DNA of 64,000 nt from Adhaeribacter aerolatus (GTDB lineage Bacteria; Bacteroidota; Bacteroidia; Cytophagales; Hymenobacteraceae), in contig NZ_BJYS01000002.1 in assembly GCF_007991635.1 (NCBI RefSeq), forward strand, positions 124,001 to 188,000, written 5' to 3'. Positions 24,869-33,357 of the stretch are shown here, in pieces (the first letter of the stretch is position 1; every line of letters starts with the position of its first letter). A program made the translations under genes and the position numbers. The notes under the pieces are model-generated. The model saw only the letters and a program-made list of their open reading frames with translations, searched no databases and was not told the DNA's origin.

Positions 24869-25369
24869 ATGGCCCTTATTCGTTATTCTACACAAATTAA
24901 TAGGTTAGAACACCTGGTGGGCATGCATTACCTGGAGGTACCCCGGCAGGTTGTGCAGCAATTGGGCGGTAAATTTAATCTGCGGTTGTTGTGTACCGTA
25001 AACGATAAGCTTACTTTCCAGGGCGGATTAGTGGCTTTGGGGCAAGGGGATGCTTATATCAGCATTAGTAATAAACGCTTAAAACAATTAGGCTTAAAGT
25101 ATGGCGATTGGGTAAGCGTTTCGCTCGAAGAAGACAAAAGCCAATATGGTATGGCAGTGCCGGAAGAACTCGCCGAACTGTTGCGGCAGGATGAGGCCGG
25201 CCGGCAAAGATTTGAACGGCTTACCCCCGGAAGGCAGCGCTATATAATTCATTACGTTTCGTCGGTTAAGAATACCCAGCTACGCGTAGACCGGGCGATT
25301 ACCTTGATTGAGAACCTGAAAAGGTTACCAGTGGGTAAAGAGTCGTTCCGGGAAATGCTGGGCATGTAG
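24869..25369 (+). CDS. YdeI/OmpD-associated family protein (DUF1905 + YdeI-like)
   Basis: 166 residues in two parts. Residues 1-95 form a DUF1905-like beta domain, with FNLRLLCTVNDKLTFQGGLVALGQGDAYISISNKRLKQLGLKYGD spanning about 36-80. Residues 108-160 form the helical YdeI/OmdA tail, with VPEELAELLRQDE, FERLTPGRQRYIIHYVSS and TLIENLKRL. The combination is common in Bacteroidota. Function is not established; the bacterial name reflects a loose association with OmpD. No signal peptide. The start at 24869 places the domain at the N-terminus; an upstream ATG at 24862 is in another frame. Confidence 0.85.
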   Translation: MALIRYSTQINRLEHLVGMHYLEVPRQVVQQLGGKFNLRLLCTVNDKLTFQGGLVALGQGDAYISISNKRLKQLGLKYGDWVSVSLEEDKSQYGMAVPEELAELLRQDEAGRQRFERLTPGRQRYIIHYVSSVKNTQLRVDRAITLIENLKRLPVGKESFREMLGM

Positions 25370-25767
25370 AAAAGGCCTGAATCTTGAATGTTTTAATATA
25401 TTAACGCAGAGGCGTAAACTTAATAAGTAAGTGGACAGTTTTAAGTTAAAGGTAATAAGTTTTTATGTTTTTGATTATCAGTTTTAAATATAAATAAAAG
25501 TGCAATTTAATTTTGTCTCAGTACTTATAAAAAGTAGGGTATAAGAATCCGGGTTTCAATGGCGCATCAGGTTTAAAAATAAATAAAATTCCTCCGCCTA
25601 TTTAAAACACCTCTTTTTTGCAATTCTACGCGCTGGTAGCAGGTACTAACAAACTGTAGCCAGATAAATTAGGGGCAGCTTCCCGAAATGCTCTGGATTT
25701 TTAATTTTATCTTTGCACCGCCGAAGCCGGCAAGATTAATCAGCCGGTAAAATTGCGTTATTTCAAC
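25370..25767. other. Intergenic region upstream of the S1/P1 nuclease gene
   Basis: No gene seen in these 398 bp; AT-rich, with a promoter box at its right end. Confidence 0.4.
25708..25715 (+). promoter_or_regulatory. Probable -7 box of the S1/P1 nuclease promoter
   Basis: TATCTTTG fits TAnnTTTG and ends 52 bp before the ATG at 25768. Confidence 0.5.
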
Positions 25768-26535
25768 ATGAAAAAATTAATTCTTATTTTATTTTTAGTG
25801 CCTTTGGTGGCGGCGCAGGCGCTGGCCTGGGGCCAAACCGGCCATCGGGTAGTGGGTTTAGTGGCCGAACAGCATCTGAATAACAAAGCCCGCAAAAAAG
25901 TAGCAGCAGTGCTGCAGCAGAACTCCCTCGCCGAAGTTGCCGATTGGATGGATAATATCCGGTCGGATGAAAAATATAACCACACCGCCGATTGGCATTG
26001 GGTAACCATACCGGATGGTATGCAATACGAAGCTACCCAAAAGAACCCGAACGGCGATTTGGTTATGAAGCTGGAAGAAGTAATTGCTGCCCTGAAGGCC
26101 AAAAACCTAACGCCGGATAAAGAAGAAGAATACCTGAAATATTTAATACACCTGGTAGGCGATTTGCACCAGCCGCTGCACGTGGGCGGCAAAGACGACC
26201 AGGGCGGCAACCGGGTGCGCCTGCAATGGTTTGGCGAGAACTCGAACCTGCACCGGGTTTGGGACAGCGATATGATAGAAGGCAAACAGTTAAGCTTTAC
26301 CGAACTGGCCGGCTTCCTGGGGCCCATTTCAAAAGAACAGGTTAAATCCTGGCAGGCCAACAGTATCCGTGACTGGGCGCAGGGCATGATGGTTTACCGG
26401 TCGCAGGTTTACAAGCTACCCGAAGATGGTAAATTAGGCTATGTGTATTCTTACGAAAACTTTGGTACGGTACAGCAGCTATTGTTGCAGGCCGGCATCC
26501 GGTTAGCCGGTTTGTTAAATCAGATTTACGGTTAA
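25768..26535 (+). CDS. S1/P1 nuclease family protein, secreted
   Basis: 255 residues from ATG at 25768; a TTG at 25753 would only extend the signal peptide. Residues 1-20 form a signal peptide ending ALA, so the mature protein starts with Trp21. This free N-terminal Trp, with His26 in WGQTGH, is a zinc ligand in S1/P1 nucleases. Further expected zinc ligands appear in DWHWV, LVGDLHQPLHVGG and NLHRVWDSD. The family cleaves single-stranded DNA and RNA, using three zinc ions, outside the cytoplasm. Likely role: nucleic-acid scavenging in the periplasm or medium. The purine permease gene next door fits that idea, although the two genes are separated by a terminator. Confidence 0.93.
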   Translation: MKKLILILFLVPLVAAQALAWGQTGHRVVGLVAEQHLNNKARKKVAAVLQQNSLAEVADWMDNIRSDEKYNHTADWHWVTIPDGMQYEATQKNPNGDLVMKLEEVIAALKAKNLTPDKEEEYLKYLIHLVGDLHQPLHVGGKDDQGGNRVRLQWFGENSNLHRVWDSDMIEGKQLSFTELAGFLGPISKEQVKSWQANSIRDWAQGMMVYRSQVYKLPEDGKLGYVYSYENFGTVQQLLLQAGIRLAGLLNQIYG

Positions 26536-26568
26536 GATAATAACCAGCAGGCTTAAGCTATTTTAAAA

Positions 26569-26608
26569 TATGCATCGTCTTGGGCTTTGGTCCGGCGGTG
26601 CATTTTCT
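26569..26608 (+). terminator. Intrinsic terminator after the nuclease gene
   Basis: ATGCATCG pairs with CGGTGCAT (one G-U pair) around a 14-bp loop, followed by TTTTCTTTTT. Confidence 0.7.
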
Positions 26609-26732
26609 TTTTATCAGTAATAATTTTAGATTTTGTGGTGTTCCGGAGTAGTTTAGTTATTTGCCTTAATTTCATTTTGAGCCGTACTATTACCTATCAA
26701 ATATTAAACTAGCAAGTTTAACGCCGCGCTGT

Positions 26733-28046
26733 ATGCAATCTTACTTTAAATTAAAAGAAAACGGTACCGATGTTTATACCGAAGTAATTGCGGGTATTTC
26801 TTCGTTTCTGGCAACTGCCTACATTATTGTGGTTAACCCTAATATTCTGAGTCAGGCCGGGTTACCTTTCGATGGCGCCTTAACGGCAACGGTTATCGTA
26901 TGCTTTTTTAGTAGCCTGATGATGGGATTGTACGCCCGTAACCCGATTCTGGTAGCGCCGGGTATGGGATTGAACGCCTTCTTTACTTTTTCGGCAGTTC
27001 TGGGGATGCAGGTGCCATGGCCCGTGGCCTTGGGTGCCGTATTCTGGTCCGGCATCGTATTTCTGCTGCTTTCCGCTTTTAATATCCGCACCTATATTGT
27101 ACGGGCAATTCCCCGACCCTTACGGTACGCAATTGCCGCCGGTATCGGGTTGTATATCACCCTCATCGGGTTTGTTAATGCTAAATTTATTGTGGCCAAT
27201 CCGGCTACTATTATTGGCGTGAGCCCCTTAAACCCAGCATTGCTTACTTTTCTGGCGGGGCTGCTGGTTACGGCGGTTATGGTTACCAAAAACGTAAAGG
27301 GCGGCATATTATTGGGTATAATTTTTACAACATTGGCCGCTTACCCGCTGGGTCGGTGGTGGGCTACCGATAATGCCGCCGCCACGCTCGTAAACTTTAA
27401 TGGCATTTTTGCGGCTCCGGATTTCAGCCTGTTGTTTCAGTTAGATTTAATCAATTCGCTGCAATGGGCGGTAGTACCGGTAATATTTGCTTTTGTTTTT
27501 ACCGATATGTTCGATAGTCTTTCCACGTTGGTGGGTTTGGCCGAAGCCGCCAACTTACTGGACGAAAACGGCGAGCCCAAAAATGTAAAACGCGCTTTAA
27601 TGACCGATGCTGTAGCTACCACCTTAGCTGGCTTGGTAGGTTCCAGCCCCGGCACCGCTTACATTGAGTCGGCGGTGGGGATTGAGGCGGGTGGGCGCAC
27701 CGGGCTTACGGCGGTGGTAGGCGGCTTGTTATTTCTGCCTTTTTTGTTTTTAGCGCCGCTGCTATCGGTTATTCCGGCTATTGCCACCGCCCCGGCGCTG
27801 GTATTGGTGGGGGTATTTATGGTGCGACCGGTAATAAAGATTAATTGGCAACAACTTGACGAGGCCATTCCGGCTTTTCTGGCCATGGTTTTAATTCCGT
27901 TTACCTATTCCATCACCCAAGGCATTATCTGGGGCTTTTTATCCTGGACGGCTTTAAAATTAATAAACGGCAAATCCAAAGAAGTACCCTGGCCCCTACT
28001 GATTATTGATATTTTTTGTATTGCTGCTTTGTTTTTACACCGTTAA
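26733..28046 (+). CDS. NCS2 family purine permease, AzgA/PbuG-like
   Basis: 437 residues, hydrophobic throughout with about 12-14 membrane segments. GMGLNAFFTFSAVLG near 80 and FVFTDMFDSLSTLVGLAE near 250 are signatures of the AzgA branch, as is GSSPGTAYIESAVGIEAGGRTG near 305. The family imports adenine, guanine or hypoxanthine by proton symport across the inner membrane. It follows the secreted S1/P1 nuclease, so a nucleic-acid salvage theme is plausible, though nucleosidase steps are not coded here. It converges with the minus-strand gene ending at 28201. Confidence 0.92.
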   Translation: MQSYFKLKENGTDVYTEVIAGISSFLATAYIIVVNPNILSQAGLPFDGALTATVIVCFFSSLMMGLYARNPILVAPGMGLNAFFTFSAVLGMQVPWPVALGAVFWSGIVFLLLSAFNIRTYIVRAIPRPLRYAIAAGIGLYITLIGFVNAKFIVANPATIIGVSPLNPALLTFLAGLLVTAVMVTKNVKGGILLGIIFTTLAAYPLGRWWATDNAAATLVNFNGIFAAPDFSLLFQLDLINSLQWAVVPVIFAFVFTDMFDSLSTLVGLAEAANLLDENGEPKNVKRALMTDAVATTLAGLVGSSPGTAYIESAVGIEAGGRTGLTAVVGGLLFLPFLFLAPLLSVIPAIATAPALVLVGVFMVRPVIKINWQQLDEAIPAFLAMVLIPFTYSITQGIIWGFLSWTALKLINGKSKEVPWPLLIIDIFCIAALFLHR

Positions 28047-28200
28047 CAGAGAACGGTTATTAGTGAACAATTAACAGCTAAAAAACACTATTAACCAGTA
28101 ACAGATATTAAGCTTAAGAAATTTAATGTTAGCAAGTGTAACATGATGGTGTAAGCTTTTAATTATTTGCCTCCTGATAACTGTTTACTGCTAACTGTAA

Positions 28201-29463
28201 TCAGGTTTTCTGCTTTTTCTTTTTGGCGGCGGGGAATAAAATATTATTTAAGATAAGGCGGTAGCCGGGCGAGTTGGGGTGCAGCGATAGGTCGGTGGGA
28301 TAATCGCTGCCGCGGGGTTGATATGCTTCCGGGTCGTGGCCGCCGTAAAAGGTCCAGGTGCCTTTACCGGCGGTGCCGTTTATGTAACGCACCTCATTGG
28401 CGGCTTTGGTCTCGCCCATAATGGTTGCTTCTGATTTTACCTGGTCTTTCTTAAAAGCAGTAGTCTGGCCCATAAACCCTTTAATGGTTTTCTCGTGGTT
28501 TTGGGTGAGCATTGAGGGGATAGGGTCGTATTTAGCCGAAAATGTAAAGAGCGAAAAGAAGTCGTCCTCGCGCGAAATATTCCGTTCCCACCGCTGGTTA
28601 TCAATGCTGGAGAAGCCCCTTTCGGAAGAATTTAGACTGATAATAAAATTCTTGAAAGCGAAAGTTTTATTGTAATCCAGTTTCTGTTGGGCCTGCGGGT
28701 CTATATCGTCCCCATCAAACACGGCATCCACAATATCTACGCCCTCCGCTGATAAAGCTATATCGTAGGTGTCGGTGGCCGAGCACATGGCAAACATAAA
28801 TCCACCGCCGGCTACAAATTCTTTTATTTTTTTAGCTACTCCCAGTTTCATCTGCGATACTTTGGCAAAATTAAACTTCTGCGCTACCCGTTCGGCTTCC
28901 TGCTTTTCCATTTGCCGCTGGTTGTACCGGCCGCGGCCCATCGATTTACCATACTGTCCGGTAAAATCTTCGTGATGCAGGTGCAGCCAGTCGTATTTGA
29001 GTAATTTCTGGTCCAGTACTTCTTCATCGAACACCACGTCGTAGGGTATTTCGGCGTAGGTGAGCACTAGTGTAACGGCATCTTCGCCGGGAGAAGCAGT
29101 TTTAGGCGAGTACACGGCAACTTTGGGCATTTTCTCCAGTTTCATTACATCCATGTTCACCTCGGGGTTGCTTATCTGGGCCACAATAGCCTGGTACTGG
29201 GCATCCGAAATAACGGAGTAGCTAACGCCCCGCACCGATAGCTCATTTTCCATTTTGGGCGAGTGCACAAAAGCAAAGCTGCCCCCGCGGTAGTTTAGCA
29301 GCCAATCTACTTCCTGCTGGTTTTGCAATACCCAATAGGCTACACCGTAAGCTTTCAGGTGGTCTTTCTGCGTTTCGTCCATGGGCACCAGAATTTCGGT
29401 GGCAGCGGCTTTATAAGCCAGTAAATATATAAAGGCAAAACTGAGGAGTAGTCGGTTACGCAT
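28201..29463 (-). CDS. Secreted protein of the family usually annotated asparagine synthetase B
   Basis: 420 residues with an N-terminal signal peptide (about 1-21). The mature start, TEILVPMDETQKDHLKAYGVAYWVL, is how I remember a Bacteroidota family that databases call asparagine synthetase B. The sequence lacks what that name requires: no N-terminal Cys nucleophile, no glutaminase domain and no ATP-pyrophosphatase SGGxDS motif. Residues about 135-270 instead resemble a class I glutamine-amidotransferase-like or trehalose-utilisation-like fold (VTLVLTYAEIPYDVVFDEEVL, then FVAGGGFMFAMCSATDTYD). The tail is Lys-rich. Extracytoplasmic; function unknown. I would not use the asparagine synthetase name. 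Confidence 0.6.
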   Translation of the reverse strand: MRNRLLLSFAFIYLLAYKAAATEILVPMDETQKDHLKAYGVAYWVLQNQQEVDWLLNYRGGSFAFVHSPKMENELSVRGVSYSVISDAQYQAIVAQISNPEVNMDVMKLEKMPKVAVYSPKTASPGEDAVTLVLTYAEIPYDVVFDEEVLDQKLLKYDWLHLHHEDFTGQYGKSMGRGRYNQRQMEKQEAERVAQKFNFAKVSQMKLGVAKKIKEFVAGGGFMFAMCSATDTYDIALSAEGVDIVDAVFDGDDIDPQAQQKLDYNKTFAFKNFIISLNSSERGFSSIDNQRWERNISREDDFFSLFTFSAKYDPIPSMLTQNHEKTIKGFMGQTTAFKKDQVKSEATIMGETKAANEVRYINGTAGKGTWTFYGGHDPEAYQPRGSDYPTDLSLHPNSPGYRLILNNILFPAAKKKKQKT

Positions 29464-29489
29464 AACGGAAAGCCTTTAACGCATTTAAA

Positions 29490-29497
29490 CAAATATA
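29490..29497 (-). promoter_or_regulatory. Probable -7 box for the 29463 gene
   Basis: On the minus strand TATATTTG fits TAnnTTTG and lies 26 bp before the ATG. Confidence 0.5.
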
Positions 29498-29658
29498 ATA
29501 AACTGAGTTATTTTAACCGTAAGCTGACGAAATATTATGGTATTAATTATTAAGTAATTATAACGAAATAAAGTCTTTTAGGTAGGTGTTTTGACATAAA
29601 TTTATGGAAGTGTTTTCAGCTTGGTATCGCCTTCATTTAATTCTTTAGGTTAAAAGCA

Positions 29659-30402
29659 TTAGGCCTTACTAATGTGGGTAACAAATTCCTGCATTCGCTC
29701 AAAATGTGAGCCTTGCCAGTAAACCCGCCGGCAATTGGGGCATTGATAAAACTGGTTGAAGAATAACCTGGTTTTAGGGGGCAAAAGCTCCCAAACCGAT
29801 TCTTTGGTTACGGTGGTAAGTTCGCCATTGCATTCGAGGCAGCGGGTAAAAGGAGCTAGCTGCCTTTTAAGGTTAAAATATGCTAAAACTTCGGTCAGTT
29901 GTTCCTGGGTGTGTTGGGAGCGCAGCCAGTAGCCCCAGTTTATCTTTTTCTGTTTTAGCAAACCTACATCGCGGGTAAGTACCCGGCGATTATCCCGGGC
30001 AGCTATTTCGGCAATTTCTTTATCGGTATAATTATTCTGGTAACAGGTATTAAAGCCAAGCAGGCGCAGGCTTCTGGCCAGTTTGCCTAAATGTACATCC
30101 AGCACAAAGCCGTTGGCCGGCGCTAACTGGGCCTGTAAAGAATAGGTTTCGGCGTGAAGTAGCCGGTGCCACGCCGGGTAAACTTCTACTTGATCGTGCG
30201 GGTGCAGCGGCTGAAAAAAAACGACTGGCGTATTATTTATTAGGATTCTATCTACTTCGGGGTGGGGAATTCCAATGGCCTCGATTGCATCTTTTACCGC
30301 CGGCGCGCCACTGAAGTTGTACCGAATGCAGGTGTTTCTTTCGCGGGGCCGCAAAAAGTCGTTCAGATTACCGTAAAAAAGGAAATTCGCCCATTCGGTC
30401 AT
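29659..30402 (-). CDS. Mut7-C RNase domain protein with N-terminal ubiquitin-like domain
   Basis: 247 residues. Residues about 1-80 fit the ubiquitin-like (ThiS/MoaD-like) domain that precedes Mut7-C in many bacteria (FLFYGNLNDFL, then VFFQPLHPHDQVEVYP). Residues about 95-165 form the PIN-like Mut7-C core, with FVLDVHLGKLARSLRLLGF (first acidic residue) and NRRVLTRDVGLLKQKK. A zinc ribbon follows, with CLECNGE and CPNCRRVYW (two CxxC pairs). The family is predicted to be an RNase, related to exonuclease Mut-7; its substrates in bacteria are unknown. Cytoplasmic. Nothing nearby hints at an RNA target. Confidence 0.9.
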   Translation of the reverse strand: MTEWANFLFYGNLNDFLRPRERNTCIRYNFSGAPAVKDAIEAIGIPHPEVDRILINNTPVVFFQPLHPHDQVEVYPAWHRLLHAETYSLQAQLAPANGFVLDVHLGKLARSLRLLGFNTCYQNNYTDKEIAEIAARDNRRVLTRDVGLLKQKKINWGYWLRSQHTQEQLTEVLAYFNLKRQLAPFTRCLECNGELTTVTKESVWELLPPKTRLFFNQFYQCPNCRRVYWQGSHFERMQEFVTHISKA

Positions 30403-30477
30403 CGGGTAAACGTTGGCTTGCCACTTGGTGAGCGTACGTAAATAAAAACGGAAAAGAGAGGTTAGCTATTTTGGGTT

Positions 30478-30533
30478 GAAGAATAAATTCTTCGTCAGAG
30501 GGCAGTATTATTTTACAGTAACTGCCTTCTGAC
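30478..30533. other. Two adjacent intergenic hairpins
   Basis: GAAGAAT/ATTCTTC (30478-30493) is followed at once by GTCAGAGGGCAGT/ACTGCCTTCTGAC (30494-30533, 12 of 13 pairs). They lie downstream of the 30554 gene on the minus strand, but the T-run is on the wrong side for a classical terminator. Confidence 0.4.
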
Positions 30534-30553
30534 AAAAAAAGAAAAAGCTCAAA

Positions 30554-30781
30554 TCAGCCGCCGCCTACTTTTTCCTGGTCGGGGTGCTCGTTATAGCTGG
30601 TCATGTCTTCTTTCTTGGTATCGCTTTGCGGCCTGAGTTCGGAGCCTTCAGTTTGGGTATCAGCAGAACCGGTTGAGGTATTGGTGCCTTGGTTTTCATT
30701 ATTTTCTTCGCCTTCGGTTACTTTTGCACCTTCGGTGGTAATATTTTGAGCTGGTTTATTTTCTTCTCTTTCTGGTTGCAT
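30554..30781 (-). CDS. Small acidic, intrinsically disordered protein
   Basis: 75 residues, almost entirely Glu, Asn, Thr, Gln, Lys, Ser and Gly, with no hydrophobic core, so it is predicted disordered. It starts MQPEREENKPAQ and ends GGG. Codon use (frequent third-position variation) and a clear isolated frame make it plausible, but no family is recognised. Proteins of this make-up in related bacteria are often desiccation or stress related; that is only a guess here. It lies between the Mut7-C gene and the ankyrin gene, all on the minus strand with gaps of about 140-150 bp. Confidence 0.5.
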   Translation of the reverse strand: MQPEREENKPAQNITTEGAKVTEGEENNENQGTNTSTGSADTQTEGSELRPQSDTKKEDMTSYNEHPDQEKVGGG

Positions 30782-30923
30782 AATCTGTTTATTTAAAATC
30801 TTAGAATAACTCAGTTTGAATTTCTACTTTATTATAAGTTAAAACCCGCCGGAATGTTTTGGTAGACCAGCATAAACTACCAGTATCCGCCGCAAAGCGT
30901 AACGCACCCTATTAGGAAAGATG

Positions 30924-31421
30924 TTATTCTACGGGGTATTCCTTCAGCAACAGAAAGGCTTCTTCGTTGCCCTGTTGGGCAGCCAGGTCCAGAGCGGTTA
31001 GGCCACGTTGGTCGCGGAGGGTCGTATTGGCGCCGGCTTCCAGTACTAGCTTTACCATTTGGTTGCGGCCAAACAAAGTAGCAAACATCAGGGCGGTGCC
31101 ACCGCTGCCGTTCTGTAAATTTAAATCAGCTCCGTGGGCCAACAACAGGTTGCCAATTTCGGGGTAGCCCTTAAAGCAAACGCCCATTAAAGCGGTATTA
31201 CCGCTGTAATCCTGAATATTTACGTCTGCGCCGGCTTTTAACAAGAGCTCGGTTGCTTCTAAATGACCGTCGTAAGAGGCAATAATCATGGGAGTAAATC
31301 CGCGGCCATCCCGGCAGTTAACGTCTACTCCACTTTGTATCAATTCCTGTAGGTAAGGTAAATCGCCTTTGCGGGCCGCATCAAAAAGTAAGTCTTCGGG
31401 GCGGGAGGAATAAAAAGACAT
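30924..31421 (-). CDS. Ankyrin repeat protein
   Basis: 165 residues with about four and a half ankyrin repeats starting near residue 9. Consensus pieces are LLFDAARKGDLPYLQEL, GRGFTPMIIASYDGHLEATELLLKAG, SGNTALMGVCFKGYPEIGNLLLAHG, SGGTALMFATLFGRNQMVKLVLEAG and a capping QRGLTALDLAAQQGNEEAFLLLKE. There is no signal peptide, so it is cytoplasmic. Similar single-domain ankyrin proteins bind partner proteins (some protect catalase or act in antidote pairs), but no partner gene is visible here. Terminator-like DNA upstream separates it from the DUF4056 gene. Confidence 0.92.
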   Translation of the reverse strand: MSFYSSRPEDLLFDAARKGDLPYLQELIQSGVDVNCRDGRGFTPMIIASYDGHLEATELLLKAGADVNIQDYSGNTALMGVCFKGYPEIGNLLLAHGADLNLQNGSGGTALMFATLFGRNQMVKLVLEAGANTTLRDQRGLTALDLAAQQGNEEAFLLLKEYPVE

Positions 31422-31526
31422 AGTACGTTGGGTTTAGGTTTAGGGGATTGTTTAGCCCAAAGTACGGTAAAAGTCCCAAACAGATTTCATAATTTCGGTT
31501 GCTTTTGCAACGGGTTGCCTTAAATA

Positions 31527-31564
31527 AAAAAAGTCCTTCAGAATGCTGTTCTGAAGGACTTTTC
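31527..31564 (-). terminator. Bidirectional terminator after the DUF4056 gene
   Basis: AAAAGTCCTTCAG (31529-31541) pairs perfectly with CTGAAGGACTTTT (31551-31563); A- and T-runs lie on the two sides. It is 12 bp past the DUF4056 stop. Confidence 0.85.
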
Positions 31565-31575
31565 ACTGTTTATAA

Positions 31576-32646
31576 TTAATTGCGATAATACCACCCGGGC
31601 ATGGTGTATTGGATTTGCGCATGTTGCCATTCTTTGGCTACTTGCTCCAGCAGCAACTGAAAATCGTGTTGGGTAACTACGCGGCGCACTTGGGCCGGAA
31701 ATATTTCGCGGAGCGGAAATTTATAATTAGGTTTAATTACCAATTGGTATAAATCGGCAAGCGCCAAACCAGTGTGGGTGTTTTCGGGAACGGTTAAAAC
31801 ATAGTTATCCGGATTTTCGGCATCCGGGCCGGGTACCAGTAAGGGACGCACCTGCGAGTAAACATCTAATTGCCGTTGCAGCATTATTTTGGGGCTCGGT
31901 AATTTCTTTTCGCGGGTCCACCAGATATTTCGTACCTGTTCCATAGCCACATAAGTGTCGGCTTCGGTGGGTACTGCTTCCAGTCTTTCAAACATCCGGT
32001 CGATTAGTTGGGTCATGGCTTCCTCGTAAGGTAAACTGCTTTGCAGGGCTTCCATCCCAAGGGTTACCCCCAACAGGTTAGAATAAGCATCTTCCACCGA
32101 AAAGCTCGAAAAACGTTCGGTTACCAGCGGAATAGAAGAAGCGCCGAACCAAGTTGCAATTTCGTGCCACACCGATAAATCGTAGGCAATGCGGCCGGCC
32201 AGCAAAATAGCGTCGGTGCTGTCCAAGTTGGCAGGTACGCACAAGTTCAGGGTCCGGATGCCGCCTTCGGCCCCCAGGCGTTGCACCAACGTTTCTTTGC
32301 CTTGCGTTTGCCTGATTAAATTGTATAAATAAGCGGTCCAGTCGGCCTGATCGCGTAGATGCCCCAGGTCTATAAAGCCCCCGTGTTTGGTATATATAAT
32401 ACCGTTGCCTTCCTTTTCGCTACCTAAATATTTATGCGCGCCCAACTTGTCAAGGCTGCTGATATGGGTAATTTTTTTAGTAGGAATAGCCGCTACTTTC
32501 AGGTCGGAGCCAAAAGAGCAGCAAGTCCGGATAATGCGGGGCGGCGGCGACTGTATTTCTTTAGATGGTAAATCCAAAGGTTTGCTGTAAAGCGGAAAGA
32601 AATAACCCGAAAGAAAACTCAGGAAGAATAGCTGCAATAATTTCAT
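31576..32646 (-). CDS. DUF4056 domain-containing protein, secreted
   Basis: 356 residues. An N-terminal signal peptide (about 1-21) precedes PPRIIRTCCSFGSDL, the CC-containing opening of DUF4056. It continues with the typical TKHGGFIDLGHLRDQADWTAYL near 108-130 and a long helical middle containing YDLSVWHEIATWFGAS (about 175-190). The His-Asp pairs in these stretches look like candidate catalytic or metal sites. The family is uncharacterised, periplasmic or lipoprotein-like in other phyla. It is a single transcription unit between a promoter box upstream and a strong terminator downstream. Confidence 0.85.
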   Translation of the reverse strand: MKLLQLFFLSFLSGYFFPLYSKPLDLPSKEIQSPPPRIIRTCCSFGSDLKVAAIPTKKITHISSLDKLGAHKYLGSEKEGNGIIYTKHGGFIDLGHLRDQADWTAYLYNLIRQTQGKETLVQRLGAEGGIRTLNLCVPANLDSTDAILLAGRIAYDLSVWHEIATWFGASSIPLVTERFSSFSVEDAYSNLLGVTLGMEALQSSLPYEEAMTQLIDRMFERLEAVPTEADTYVAMEQVRNIWWTREKKLPSPKIMLQRQLDVYSQVRPLLVPGPDAENPDNYVLTVPENTHTGLALADLYQLVIKPNYKFPLREIFPAQVRRVVTQHDFQLLLEQVAKEWQHAQIQYTMPGWYYRN

Positions 32647-32665
32647 TAGTCCTTAAAAAATTATA

Positions 32666-32673
32666 CAAATATA
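32666..32673 (-). promoter_or_regulatory. Probable -7 box of the DUF4056 gene
   Basis: TATATTTG on the minus strand, 19 bp before the start codon; matches TAnnTTTG. Confidence 0.5.
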
Positions 32674-32922
32674 CAGGGTAAAATCTGTAAAATAAGAGGA
32701 GAATTATTCAGTAGCAGATTTATCTGGTTCAATAACAGATTTATCCGGTTAAAAGCAGATAGGCAATATTTTTACCGGCCTGGAGAGCGTTAGTTCCGGC
32801 GCATTGGAGCGTAATATTAAATTAATTAAGCGTTAGAAAAGACTTGGAAAACCTAAGTAGCAAGTGCTGTAAAAGAAATAGTTTAAGGGCTAAACCAGCA
32901 GCCAAACGCCTTAGGATCGGGT

Positions 32923-33357
32923 TTATTCATCTGCGACTATAAATTCTTGCTGGCATTTTTTCAACCAAACCAGGGCTTGCTCCCGTGTGGGGAAAATACA
33001 AACATCCAGATGCCGGCCAATTAAACTCATTTGCATCACTTCGCCAGCCTTTTCGCCAAAGGAATCCGGGGTCGCCACATGCGCCAGATACCGCACTCCT
33101 GCTTCCATGGCTTGGGGTAACCATTCTTTTTCCAGCCACGCCACTGAGTCGTTCCAGGGGCCAGTAAAGTGAGTGTTATCGTTAAGCTTAAAAGGGCACT
33201 TTACCGCCTGCGTTAATTCCAAACCCAGCGCACAGGCCTTTTTTAAATCGTTTTTAGAAGCATAGCCCTGCCACAACGTATCAATAATGTTTAATTCCGG
33301 ATTATATCTAATAAGGTAAAAGGTCCGGTTAAAAGCATTTTTTGCTTCTTTGTGCAT
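32923..33357 (-). CDS. Small STAS/SpoIIAA-like protein, unknown function
   Basis: 144 residues, cytoplasmic by composition. The order is a beta-strand start (FYLIRYNPELNIIDTLWQGYAS), a helix with LKKACALGLELTQAV, a strand-loop with FKLNDNTHFTGPW, a helix (DSVAWLEKEWLPQAMEAGVRYLAHVATP), and a last helix after ICIFPTREQALVWLKK-like residues. This is the pattern of short STAS-fold-like proteins common in Hymenobacteraceae. There is no sulfate-transporter or anti-sigma partner next to it. Fold by pattern only; function unknown. Confidence 0.55.
   Translation of the reverse strand: MHKEAKNAFNRTFYLIRYNPELNIIDTLWQGYASKNDLKKACALGLELTQAVKCPFKLNDNTHFTGPWNDSVAWLEKEWLPQAMEAGVRYLAHVATPDSFGEKAGEVMQMSLIGRHLDVCIFPTREQALVWLKKCQQEFIVADE

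Noticed and set aside
25753-25767. TTG start for the S1/P1 nuclease
   Set aside because: The ATG at 25768 gives a standard signal peptide directly followed by the conserved N-terminal Trp.
25758-26387. 209-codon minus-strand open frame
   Set aside because: Antisense to the S1/P1 nuclease gene, which has all expected zinc-ligand motifs.
30478-30533. Hairpin pair considered as terminator of the 30554 gene
   Set aside because: On the minus strand the T-run precedes the hairpin instead of following it; kept only as a structured region.
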